From Aestuariivirga litoralis (lineage in GTDB: Bacteria > Pseudomonadota > Alphaproteobacteria > Rhizobiales > Aestuariivirgaceae), in assembly GCF_003234965.1 (NCBI RefSeq), contig NZ_QKVK01000004.1, positions 186,001 to 250,000 of the forward strand: DNA of 64,000 nucleotides. The letters are read 5' to 3'. A program made the translations under genes and the position numbers. The notes beneath the pieces were generated by a model that saw only the letters and a program-made list of their open reading frames with translations, searched no databases and was not told where the DNA came from. Positions 17,809-25,550 of the stretch are shown here, in pieces; the stretch's first letter is position 1, and every line of letters starts with the position of its first letter.

Positions 17809-18516
17809 ATGAAGATCACCTATTTCGGCCATTCGGCCTTCCGCATCGAGACGGGCGGCGCCGTCATCCTCGTCGATCCGTTCTTCACCGGAAACCCGGC
17901 AGCGAAGACCACCTGGCAGGAGGCCTCCGGCGGCCTCACCCACCTTCTCCTCACCCATGGCCATGGCGACCACACGGGCGACTCGCTCGAGATCCTCAAG
18001 GCCACCGGGGCAACGCTCGTGTCGAATTTCGAGATCTGCTCCTGGCTCAACGCCAAGGGGGTGGAGAACTACAGCCCCGGCAACCATGGCGGGCGGATTT
18101 CCTTCGCGGATTTCGACGTGATCTTCACCAACGCCTGGCATTCATCCTCGGACATGGTGGCCGGCCAGCCGGTCTACCTCGGCAACCCGTCGGGCTTCGT
18201 CATCGAGCCGCAGAAGGAACACGGCAACACGCTCTACATCGCGGGCGACACGGGCCTCTCCTATGACATGAAGCTGATCAACGAGCTCTATCGTCCGGAG
18301 ATCGGCATCGTCCCCATCGGCGACCGCTTCACCATGGGCGGCGACCAGGCCGCCTATGCCTGTCGCAACTTCTTCGATTTCAAGGCGGTGATCCCCTGCC
18401 ATTACGCCTCCTTCAAGGGCTACGTGGCGGACGATGCCTCGAAGTTCCTCACGGCCATGGGCCCCGACGCCGGCAAGGTGCGGGTGATGGCCTCGGGCGA
18501 AACGGTGAGCTTCTGA
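17809..18516 (+). CDS. UPF0173-type metal-dependent hydrolase
   Basis: Metallo-beta-lactamase-fold hydrolase of 235 residues. MKITYFGHSAFRIE opens the family, followed by LVDPFFTGNP, the metal site LTHGHGDHTGD, FTNAWHSS, LYIAGDTGLSYDM and CHYASF. The start at 17809 has AGGAG nine bases upstream; the longer upstream frame is repeat sequence. The physiological substrate of this family is unknown. The following acetyltransferase starts within its stop codon (TGATG), so they are co-expressed. Confidence 0.9.
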   Translation: MKITYFGHSAFRIETGGAVILVDPFFTGNPAAKTTWQEASGGLTHLLLTHGHGDHTGDSLEILKATGATLVSNFEICSWLNAKGVENYSPGNHGGRISFADFDVIFTNAWHSSSDMVAGQPVYLGNPSGFVIEPQKEHGNTLYIAGDTGLSYDMKLINELYRPEIGIVPIGDRFTMGGDQAAYACRNFFDFKAVIPCHYASFKGYVADDASKFLTAMGPDAGKVRVMASGETVSF

Positions 18517-19211
18517 TGACCGGGTCGATCGCGCGCCCGGTTGGCCCCGTCGTCGACCCGCTGCCGCCGGGTTCGAAGCCGGACATGCGGCCGCTGCACG
18601 GCCGCTGGGTGCTGCTCGAGCCCGTCTCGGCTGAGCGCCACGCCAGGGACCTCTTCGCCTCCTTCGCCGACAGCGACCCCGAGGGCACTGTCTGGACCTA
18701 TCTCGGTTACGGACCCTGGGCCAGCTTCGAGCAGTTCGAGGCATGGGTGAGGGAGCGCGAGGCCTCGCGCGACCCGTGGTTCTATGCCTTCATCGAGCGC
18801 GCCACGGGCCGGGCCGTCGGCATGGGGTCCTTCATGCGGGCAGATGCCCCCAATGGGGTGATCGAGATCGGCCATATCTGGATGTCGCCCGGCCTGCAGC
18901 AGACGCGGGAAGCGACCGAGATCATCTTCCTGATGATCCGCCACTGCTTCGATGACCTCGGCGTGCGCCGCCTCGAATGGAAGTGCGACGCGCTCAACGC
19001 CCCCTCGCGCAAGGCGGCGGAACGCTTCGGCTTCCAGTTCGAGGGCATTTTCCGCCAGCATCTCATCGTCAAGGGCCGCAACCGGGACACGGCCTGGTTC
19101 GCCATGCTGGACAGGGACTGGCCGCGCATCCGGGCTGGCTTCGAACGCTGGCTCAGGCCTGAGAACTTCGATGAAACGGGCCGCCAGAAAGCCAAGTTGC
19201 AGGTGGCCTGA
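18516..19211 (+). CDS. GNAT-family N-acetyltransferase (RimJ/RimL-like)
   Basis: Cytosolic acetyltransferase of 231 residues. The fold signature is visible: [44 protein letters not shown] (acetyl-CoA loop), [30 protein letters not shown] and [21 protein letters not shown]. This arrangement is typical of the branch acetylating protein N-termini or small molecules. The target is unknown. ATG overlaps the previous TGA by one base. Confidence 0.9.
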   Translation: MTGSIARPVGPVVDPLPPGSKPDMRPLHGRWVLLEPVSAERHARDLFASFADSDPEGTVWTYLGYGPWASFEQFEAWVREREASRDPWFYAFIERATGRAVGMGSFMRADAPNGVIEIGHIWMSPGLQQTREATEIIFLMIRHCFDDLGVRRLEWKCDALNAPSRKAAERFGFQFEGIFRQHLIVKGRNRDTAWFAMLDRDWPRIRAGFERWLRPENFDETGRQKAKLQVA

Positions 19212-19255
19212 GCGGGTGCTATTCCGCCCCCCACGATATCCCAAGGGTTGATTTC

Positions 19256-19543
19256 ATGTCGGTCGATCAGAACACCGTGAAGCGGGTGGCGCGGCTTGCG
19301 CGCCTCAAGGTCAAGGACGAGGACGTGCCGCGCCTCGCGGGCGAGCTCAATGCCATCCTCGGTTTCATCGAGCAACTCAACGAGGTCGACGTCGCCAATG
19401 TCGAGCCGCTCACCTCGGTCGTCACGATGAAGATGAAGATGCGCCAGGACGAGGTGACCGACGGCCACTACCCGCAGAAGATCGTCGCCAATGCCCCCGC
19501 ACAGGAAGATGACTTCTTCATGGTGCCGAAGGTGGTCGAGTGA
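19256..19543 (+). CDS. gatC: Aspartyl/glutamyl-tRNA amidotransferase subunit C
   Basis: Stabilising subunit of the GatCAB amidotransferase, which makes Gln-tRNA and/or Asn-tRNA by transamidation. The 95-residue protein shows the family pattern [34 protein letters not shown] and PLTSV. Length is standard. gatA follows after a 96-base gap holding two hairpins. gatB is not in the 1.5 kb after gatA. Confidence 0.95.
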   Translation: MSVDQNTVKRVARLARLKVKDEDVPRLAGELNAILGFIEQLNEVDVANVEPLTSVVTMKMKMRQDEVTDGHYPQKIVANAPAQEDDFFMVPKVVE

Positions 19544-19552
19544 AACGCGACC

Positions 19553-19616
19553 ATCCCCGGGCCTGACCCGGGGATCACGCCGAGTTCAAAAGGATGGCCG
19601 GGACAAGCCCGGCCAT
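19553..19616. repeat. Two palindromic intergenic repeats (9-bp arms, 5-nt loop) between gatC and gatA
   Basis: 19553-19575: ATCCCCGGG-CCTGA-CCCGGGGAT. 19594-19616: ATGGCCGGG-ACAAG-CCCGGCCAT. Both have perfect nine-base arms and a five-base loop. The second is a member of the family also seen at 21146-21215 and 38477-38594. They may slow or terminate transcription inside the gatCA operon. Confidence 0.85.
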
Positions 19617-19639
19617 GATGAGACAGAGACCAGATCGCA

Positions 19640-21106
19640 ATGACCAGCCTCACCGCCCTCACCATCGCCGCCGCCCGCGACGGCCTCAGGAAGAAGCAGT
19701 TCTCCGCCCTTGAACTGACCGACGCCTATCTCGCCGCCATGGAAAAGGCGCGCGTGCTCAATGCCTATATCGTCGAGACGCCGGAACAGGCCCGCGCCAT
19801 GGCGAAGGCGTCTGACGCGAAGCTCGCCGCCGGGCAGAGGGGTGCGCTGGAAGGCATTCCGCTGGGCATCAAGGACCTCTTCGCAACGCAAGGTGTTCAC
19901 ACCCAGGCCTGCAGCCACGTGCTGCATGATTTCAAGCCGCAGTATGAATCGACCGTCACGACCAACCTGTGGCGCGACGGTGCGGTGATGCTGGGCAAGC
20001 TCAACATGGACGAGTTCGCCATGGGCTCCTCCAACGAGACGAGCTACTACGGCAACGTCATCAACCCGTGGAAGCGCAAGGATTCCAATGCGGCACTGGT
20101 GCCCGGCGGCTCGTCCGGCGGCTCAGCCGCGGCGGTCGCGGCCCACATCTGTGCCGCCGCCACGGCCACCGACACTGGCGGCTCGATCCGCCAGCCTGCC
20201 GCCTTCACCGGCACGGTGGGCATCAAGCCGACCTATGGGCGCTGCTCGCGCTGGGGCATCGTCGCCTTCGCCTCCTCGCTCGACCAGGCGGGCCCGATCG
20301 CGCGCGACGTACGCGACGCCGCGATCATGCTGAAGTCGATGGCCAGCGTCGACCCGAAGGACACGACCTCGGTGGACATGCCGGTGCCGGATTACGAGGC
20401 CGCCATCGGCCGCCCGATCAAGGGCCTGCGCGTCGGCATCCCCAAGGAATACCGTGTCGACGGCATGCCCGCCGAGATCGACGCGCTGTGGCAGAAGGGC
20501 GCCGAATGGCTGAAGGCCCAGGGTGCGGAGATCGTCGAGATCTCGCTTCCCCACACCAAATACGCGCTGCCCGCCTACTACATCGTGGCCCCCGCCGAGG
20601 CCTCCTCGAACCTGGCGCGCTATGACGGCGTGCGCTACGGCCTGCGCGTGCCGGGCGATGACATCGTCGACATGTACGAGAATTCCCGCGCCGCCGGCTT
20701 CGGCCGCGAGGTGCAGCGCCGCATCCTGATCGGCACCTATGTGCTGTCTGCAGGTTACTACGACGCCTATTACGTCCGCGCCCAGAAGGTCCGTACACTG
20801 ATCAAGCAGGACTTCGACAGGGCCTGGGACAAGGTCGACGTGGTGCTCACCCCCGCAACCCCCAGCCCTGCCTTCGCGCCCGGCGAGATCACCGATCCCG
20901 TGCAGATGTACCTGAACGACATCTTCACCGTGACGGTGAACATGGCGGGCCTTCCCGGCATCTCGGTGCCCGCCGGGCTCTCGGCCGACGGCCTGCCATT
21001 GGGCCTGCAGCTCATCGGCAAGCCCTTCGGCGAGGAAACGCTGTTCCAGGCGGCCGCGGCCATCGAGCAGGCCGCGGGTGGATATACCGCGCCACAGTGG
21101 TGGTAG
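19640..21106 (+). CDS. gatA: Glutamyl-tRNA(Gln)/aspartyl-tRNA(Asn) amidotransferase subunit A
   Basis: Glutaminase subunit of GatCAB, generating ammonia for tRNA amidation. The 488-residue protein has the amidase-signature Ser-cisSer-Lys triad: [10 protein letters not shown] (Lys), [16 protein letters not shown] (Ser pair) and [12 protein letters not shown] full-length C-terminus with [19 protein letters not shown] is present. The ATG at 19640 is directly before the conserved N-terminal helix. Confidence 0.96.
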   Translation: MTSLTALTIAAARDGLRKKQFSALELTDAYLAAMEKARVLNAYIVETPEQARAMAKASDAKLAAGQRGALEGIPLGIKDLFATQGVHTQACSHVLHDFKPQYESTVTTNLWRDGAVMLGKLNMDEFAMGSSNETSYYGNVINPWKRKDSNAALVPGGSSGGSAAAVAAHICAAATATDTGGSIRQPAAFTGTVGIKPTYGRCSRWGIVAFASSLDQAGPIARDVRDAAIMLKSMASVDPKDTTSVDMPVPDYEAAIGRPIKGLRVGIPKEYRVDGMPAEIDALWQKGAEWLKAQGAEIVEISLPHTKYALPAYYIVAPAEASSNLARYDGVRYGLRVPGDDIVDMYENSRAAGFGREVQRRILIGTYVLSAGYYDAYYVRAQKVRTLIKQDFDRAWDKVDVVLTPATPSPAFAPGEITDPVQMYLNDIFTVTVNMAGLPGISVPAGLSADGLPLGLQLIGKPFGEETLFQAAAAIEQAAGGYTAPQWW

Positions 21107-21145
21107 CGCACACGGCGTTCCCCTATTCGCCAACCCAAACTCATC

Positions 21146-21215
21146 ATGCCCGGGCTCGTCCCGGGCATCCTCTTTAGCGGCCGCAAAAAAAGATGGCCGG
21201 GACAAGCCCGGCCAT
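21146..21215. repeat. Inverted pair of palindromic repeats between gatA and the peroxiredoxin gene
   Basis: 21146-21168: ATGCCCGGG-CTCGT-CCCGGGCAT. 21193-21215: ATGGCCGGG-ACAAG-CCCGGCCAT. Perfect nine-base arms, five-base loops; the loop sequences show the two copies face opposite ways. They sit between converging gatA and the peroxiredoxin gene, where a bidirectional terminator would be expected. Confidence 0.85.
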
Positions 21216-21238
21216 GATGAACGTCAGTGAAATCCCCC

Positions 21239-21898
21239 TCACTGCGGCTGCGGCACCACGCGCAGATAGGGCTTCAGCGTCTTCCAGCCGCCCGGGAACT
21301 TCTCTTTCGCGGCCTCGTCCGAGAGGGACGCCAGGATGATCACGTCCTCGCCCTGCTTCCAGTCAGCCGGTGTCGCCACCGACTTCTGCGCGGTGAGCTG
21401 GAGGGAGTCGACCACGCGCACGATTTCGTTGAAGTTGCGGCCCGTGCTCATCGGGTAGGCGACGATGAACTTGATCTTCTTGTCCGGCCCGATGATGAAC
21501 ACGTTGCGCACGGTCGCATTGTCCGCGGCGGTGCGGCCCTTGGCATTGCCCGAGGCATTGGGGTGGATCATGCCGTAGAGCTTGGCGACGGAAAGGTCCT
21601 CGTCGCCGATCATCGGATAGTTCACCGTGGCGCCGGTCACGTCCTTGATGTCTTCCTTCCAGCGCTTGTGGTCCTCGACGCTGTCGATCGAGATGCCGAT
21701 CAGCTTCACGCCGCGCTTGTCGAAATCGTGCTTCATCTTGGCGACCGAGCCCAGCTCGGTCGTGCAGACGGGCGTGAAGTCCTTGGGGTGGGAGAAGAAC
21801 ACCACCCAGGAGCCGTCGATGTAGTCATGGAACTTCAGGCGGCCTTCCGTCGTGTTGGCCTCGAAGTCCGGGGCGAGATCGCCGATTTGCAGTGCCAT
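21239..21898 (-). CDS. Peroxiredoxin, 1-Cys (Prx6) type
   Basis: Thiol peroxidase of 219 residues reducing peroxides. The active-site motif PVCTTE contains the peroxidatic Cys (about residue 45), preceded by FFSHPKDFT. The long C-terminal extension (from about 160, QKSVATPADWKQGEDVIIL) and the lack of a second conserved resolving Cys mark the Prx6 branch. A weak inverted repeat GTTCT-N6-AGAAC at 21951-21966 is about 53 bases upstream of the ATG and might be part of its control, which is speculative. Confidence 0.93.
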   Translation of the reverse strand: MALQIGDLAPDFEANTTEGRLKFHDYIDGSWVVFFSHPKDFTPVCTTELGSVAKMKHDFDKRGVKLIGISIDSVEDHKRWKEDIKDVTGATVNYPMIGDEDLSVAKLYGMIHPNASGNAKGRTAADNATVRNVFIIGPDKKIKFIVAYPMSTGRNFNEIVRVVDSLQLTAQKSVATPADWKQGEDVIILASLSDEAAKEKFPGGWKTLKPYLRVVPQPQ

Positions 21899-22051
21899 GT
21901 GGGAGCCTCCATCATTGTCTATCGCTCGGGTAGAGTATAGGGCAGGTCGGGTTCTGAATAAAGAACATTGTGTACGGCGTTTCGTTCAACCCGGCTTTGC
22001 GGGAATCGCGGAACCTGGGCTAGCTATGGATCACACCGGAGAACCGCCGCC

Positions 22052-22456
22052 ATGAAGTATATCATTGCCTTCCCAGCCCTCGCCATCGTCATCGCGGCCT
22101 ACCTGCTGATGGCCTCGGGGGGCGACATGATGATCGACGGCGATGCCTATTCGATGACGCTTGCATCAGGGGCGGAGATGACGCTGCGGGGAGGGGACAT
22201 CTTCGTGATCGCCGGCCTCGTCGCCCTGTTCCTCGAGATGCTGAAGGCGGCCCGGCCCGGGCGCGCGGCGGTCATCGACCACATCCTGTCGGTCGCCACC
22301 TTCGTGGTGGCGCTGGTCTGCTTCCTGCTGGTGGACACCGCCGGCACGGCCACCTTCTTCATCCTCACCCTGATGACGCTGGTCGATGTCATCGCCGGTT
22401 TCGTCGTCTCGCTGTTCTCGGCGCGGCGCGATTTTGCCATCGAGAGCGACCGGTAG
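22052..22456 (+). CDS. Four-helix integral membrane protein of unknown function
   Basis: I do not recognise a named family. The 134-residue protein has four predicted helices: MKYIIAFPALAIVIAAYLLM, DIFVIAGLVALFLEMLKAA, ILSVATFVVALVCFLLV and FFILTLMTLVDVIAGFVVS. The small soluble loop after helix 1 contains GGDMMIDGDAYSM. ATG 22052 follows GGAG at about 11 bases. The next gene, a secreted di-haem protein, is 103 bases downstream on the same strand, so a joint transcript is possible but not shown. Confidence 0.7.
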   Translation: MKYIIAFPALAIVIAAYLLMASGGDMMIDGDAYSMTLASGAEMTLRGGDIFVIAGLVALFLEMLKAARPGRAAVIDHILSVATFVVALVCFLLVDTAGTATFFILTLMTLVDVIAGFVVSLFSARRDFAIESDR

Positions 22457-22559
22457 CGCGTTCCGTTCATGTTGCTATTGCAATTTTAAGTATATCCGCT
22501 AAGGTTGCAGAACATGCCCAAAAAGGGGCGCATGAGCATGCAACTCTGGGGGATGTCGA

Positions 22560-24914
22560 ATGCGCGGACTTTCCGTTTGGCTTGGCCTTCTGTGTTCGGC
22601 ATTGCTGGCCTTGGCACCCATCCGCCCCGCCACTGCGCAGGAGGCGACAGGTCCCATTGCGGTGATGGGCCATGGCGCATTCCTCGACAAGGCCGGCAAC
22701 CAGATCATACCCACCGCGAGTTTCGTCACCAGCGCGATCGCCTGGTACATCAATGATGCCTATGGCCGCGTGCCGCTGGAAAAGCGCACCGTCTTCGACC
22801 GCCAGCTCGCCGCCGCCCGCCGCGACCGCGCGCTTTCCGCCAACCAGCGCCTGATGCTCGACCTGCGTGCGGCCGACTGGCTCTATGCCAATGCCAAGCC
22901 CGCGCCTTCGGATGAGCGCAACCGCCGCGGCCTCAACGGCCTTGCCTATGTCCTGCGCTTCGACCTGCCGAAGACGGCAACCCCCGGCACCCCCGTTTAT
23001 GGCAGGCCCATCGATCTCGGCGCGGATTTCGAAACCTATCTGCAGCGCTATGGCTTCGGCACCGCCGTCACGCTCGCGCCGCGCTCGCCCACCACCAATT
23101 CGGGTCTCGCCTACATTAATGAGTGCCGCAGCCACGGCGTGCCCATTCCGCCGCCCATCGGCGACCCGCGCTGGGTGAGCCAGGGCTTCATTCCAACCGA
23201 CCAGCTCTTCCTGTTCAACAGCAGCGTCGAGGTGATGACCTATGTCAGCACCAGTCCGGAAGGCATGTGCATCGCGCTGCCGCGCTCCGACGACACCAAC
23301 CCGGCAGATGGCGTGACCGTGGGACTCGATGGCGTGATCTGCCTCGGCAAACGCGCCTCGCCCATCACCGGCAAGTCGACGACCTGCTTCTGGGACAACC
23401 AGATGGGCGGACGGTCCTTCCCCTTCCAGAAGGGTACGCGCATTCCCATCGGCTTCAATGATCCGGCGCAGGTGAGCCCCAACCCCTCCGGCAATTTCAT
23501 GAGCGGCGGGGCGCAGCTCACCAGCCCGCTTGCGGGCATGTGCACCGACTGCCACGCCGGGCAGAACCCCTTCATCGTCCATCCGCGCAACCCCGTGCCG
23601 CCGCGGGCTTTCGGCCAGCCGCAATTCCCCTCGGCCGAGACGGTGCTGGGCAAGCTCGGCAAGCCGCCCTTCAACATGCCGATGTTCGGCGACACCTGGT
23701 ATGACCCGATCGTGCTGGCCTCCTGGCCGCAGAACACAAAGCGGCTGAACGATGCCTATCTGCCGAATGCCTGTGCCGGTTGCCATGCCGCGGGCGGCAC
23801 GGGCGGCCAGCTGCCGCATCTCTCGACAGAACTTCCCGGCTATTGCAACCGCGTGCTGCGCCAGGCCATCCAGGTGGGTGTCCCGCATTCCATGCCGCAG
23901 GGCACGCCGGGCAGTGCCGCAGGCGACGCGGACGTGAAGGCCATTGCCGACATCACCCCGACAACCGCCAATCCCACCCCCTTCTGCGGCATTGGCCCGA
24001 CGGCGGGCCCGTCGGACCGTGGCGACCCCCACATCGTCACCACCAATGGGATCGCCTATGATTTCCAGGCGGCGGGCGAATTCGTGGCGCTGCGCGACCA
24101 GGACGGAAGTTTCGAACTGCAGACGCGGCAGAGCCCGGTGCTGACCAATTTCATCCCGGGGCCTGACCGCTACCACGGCATCGCCAGCTGCGTGAGCCTC
24201 AACACCGCGGTCGCGCTGAAACTCGGCAGGCAGCGAGTCACCTACCAGCAGACAGGCGTCGCCGGAAAGGAACAACGCGTGCAATTGCGCATCGACGGCC
24301 GCGCCACCACGCTCGAGAGCGGGCGCCTGGACCTCGGCAATGGCAATGCCATCACTGCCAATGGCGGTGGCAGCCTCACCTTCGCGGCGGCCGATGGTAC
24401 GCGCGTCATCGCCACGCCCCGTTACTGGGACTCGCAGGGCTATTGGTACATCGACGTCGAGGTTCTGGGCACCTCGGCGCGTGCCGGCATCATGGGCCAC
24501 GTGGCCGGCGGCGAGTGGCTGCCGCGCGGCGGGGGCAGGGAGAATTTCGGCGCCATGCCCGCTACGCTGGCGGATCGCTTCGCGGTGCTCTACGGCAAGT
24601 TCGCCCGGACCTGGCGGGTGACCGACAAGACCAGCCTGTTCGACTATGCAGCCGGCCAGACCGCGAAGAGCTTCGTAGACCCCGACTGGCCTGCCACCAA
24701 CAACAGGTGCCAGGTCAGTGCACTGGGCGGCGCGCCGCTGGTGAAGGAGCCGGCGTCGCTGGAAATCGCCAAGCAGGCCTGCGCCGGCGTTCCGGACAAG
24801 CAGGCACGCGAGCAGTGCATCTTCGACGTTCAGGTGCTGGGCGACGTGGGCGCGGTCAAGGCCTATCTCCGCACGCTGGAACTCCGCGCCGCCGTCCAGG
24901 CCACGATCCGCTGA
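22560..24914 (+). CDS. Secreted protein with two haem c-binding motifs and a von Willebrand factor D-like domain
   Basis: Periplasmic or secreted protein of 784 residues. A Sec signal peptide occupies residues 1-27 (WLGLLCSALLALAPIRPATA-QE). Two CxxCH motifs, C328-TD-C331-H332 and C405-AG-C408-H409, are typical covalent haem c sites. From about residue 486 a VWD-like domain begins: GDPHIVTTNGIAYDFQAAGE followed by FVALRD and FELQTRQSP, a pattern shared with animal VWD modules, then a beta-rich stretch to about 650. The C-terminal 130 residues match nothing I know. Function unknown; redox activity combined with an adhesion or binding domain is inferred. Upstream sequence is AT-rich. Confidence 0.8.
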   Translation: MRGLSVWLGLLCSALLALAPIRPATAQEATGPIAVMGHGAFLDKAGNQIIPTASFVTSAIAWYINDAYGRVPLEKRTVFDRQLAAARRDRALSANQRLMLDLRAADWLYANAKPAPSDERNRRGLNGLAYVLRFDLPKTATPGTPVYGRPIDLGADFETYLQRYGFGTAVTLAPRSPTTNSGLAYINECRSHGVPIPPPIGDPRWVSQGFIPTDQLFLFNSSVEVMTYVSTSPEGMCIALPRSDDTNPADGVTVGLDGVICLGKRASPITGKSTTCFWDNQMGGRSFPFQKGTRIPIGFNDPAQVSPNPSGNFMSGGAQLTSPLAGMCTDCHAGQNPFIVHPRNPVPPRAFGQPQFPSAETVLGKLGKPPFNMPMFGDTWYDPIVLASWPQNTKRLNDAYLPNACAGCHAAGGTGGQLPHLSTELPGYCNRVLRQAIQVGVPHSMPQGTPGSAAGDADVKAIADITPTTANPTPFCGIGPTAGPSDRGDPHIVTTNGIAYDFQAAGEFVALRDQDGSFELQTRQSPVLTNFIPGPDRYHGIASCVSLNTAVALKLGRQRVTYQQTGVAGKEQRVQLRIDGRATTLESGRLDLGNGNAITANGGGSLTFAAADGTRVIATPRYWDSQGYWYIDVEVLGTSARAGIMGHVAGGEWLPRGGGRENFGAMPATLADRFAVLYGKFARTWRVTDKTSLFDYAAGQTAKSFVDPDWPATNNRCQVSALGGAPLVKEPASLEIAKQACAGVPDKQAREQCIFDVQVLGDVGAVKAYLRTLELRAAVQATIR

Positions 24915-24918
24915 GCGT

Positions 24919-25542
24919 TCAATAAAGGCCGGGGACCAGCCGATAGCGCGTGCGGGCGCAATAGGCCACGTAGTCCGGGTTCTGCCGCAGGATGCGCTCC
25001 TCCGCCACCATGCGGTAGAGGAACAGCAGCCAGTGGACGCCGAAGATCAGCGCGTTCCACAGCAGCGGGCCCGCCAGCAGCAGACCGGCCTCCACGATCA
25101 TGTAGCCCAGATACATCGGGTGCCGCACGAAGCGGTAGATGCCGCCGGACTTGATGCCGCGGTCGGCCGGGATGACGCCGAAGCTCCGCCGCAGCGACAG
25201 CTTGGCGCTGATGTGCACCAGCAGGCCCAGCACCATCAGTGCCGTGCACAGCACGGAGGGAATGACGCTCTGCCCGGAGCTCGGAATGGCCAGCATGGGG
25301 ATCACCGTGCCGGCGGTGGCCATGATGAAGTCGAGCGGCCGTTCCGTCACCAGCACCGCGCGGCGGCGGAACAGCAGGAAACCAAGGATGATGGTCTGGT
25401 CGAAGAGGTAGAGCGCATTGGCCGCACTGGGCCTGGTGAGCAGCGCCTGCGAGAACTTCAGGAACACCAGCGTGTAGAACAGCACGAAGACGAGCGTTTC
25501 GAGATGCCCGAGAATGACCCGCCTTCGCTCTGCCTGATCCAT
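24919..25542 (-). CDS. Membrane-bound methyltransferase, isoprenylcysteine carboxyl methyltransferase (ICMT)-like
   Basis: Integral membrane protein of 207 residues with about five helices. The C-terminal SAM-binding signature is clear: GGIYRFVRHPMYLGYMI, then EERILRQNPDYVAYCARTRYRLVPG. This group includes ICMT-like, NnrU-like and phospholipid methyltransferases; bacterial substrates are mostly unknown. It converges with the di-haem/VWD gene with only four bases between the stops, and lies eight bases after the next gene upstream on its strand. Confidence 0.85.
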   Translation of the reverse strand: MDQAERRRVILGHLETLVFVLFYTLVFLKFSQALLTRPSAANALYLFDQTIILGFLLFRRRAVLVTERPLDFIMATAGTVIPMLAIPSSGQSVIPSVLCTALMVLGLLVHISAKLSLRRSFGVIPADRGIKSGGIYRFVRHPMYLGYMIVEAGLLLAGPLLWNALIFGVHWLLFLYRMVAEERILRQNPDYVAYCARTRYRLVPGLY

Positions 25543-25550
25543 GGGTCGTG

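Noticed and set aside
21951-21966. OxyR-like site before the peroxiredoxin gene (GTTCT-N6-AGAAC)
   Set aside because: Arms are only five bases and do not match an OxyR consensus; kept only as a remark.
22467-24500. 677-codon minus-strand frame opposite the di-haem/VWD gene
   Set aside because: Low-complexity, no domain, while the + strand has signal peptide, CxxCH and VWD motifs.
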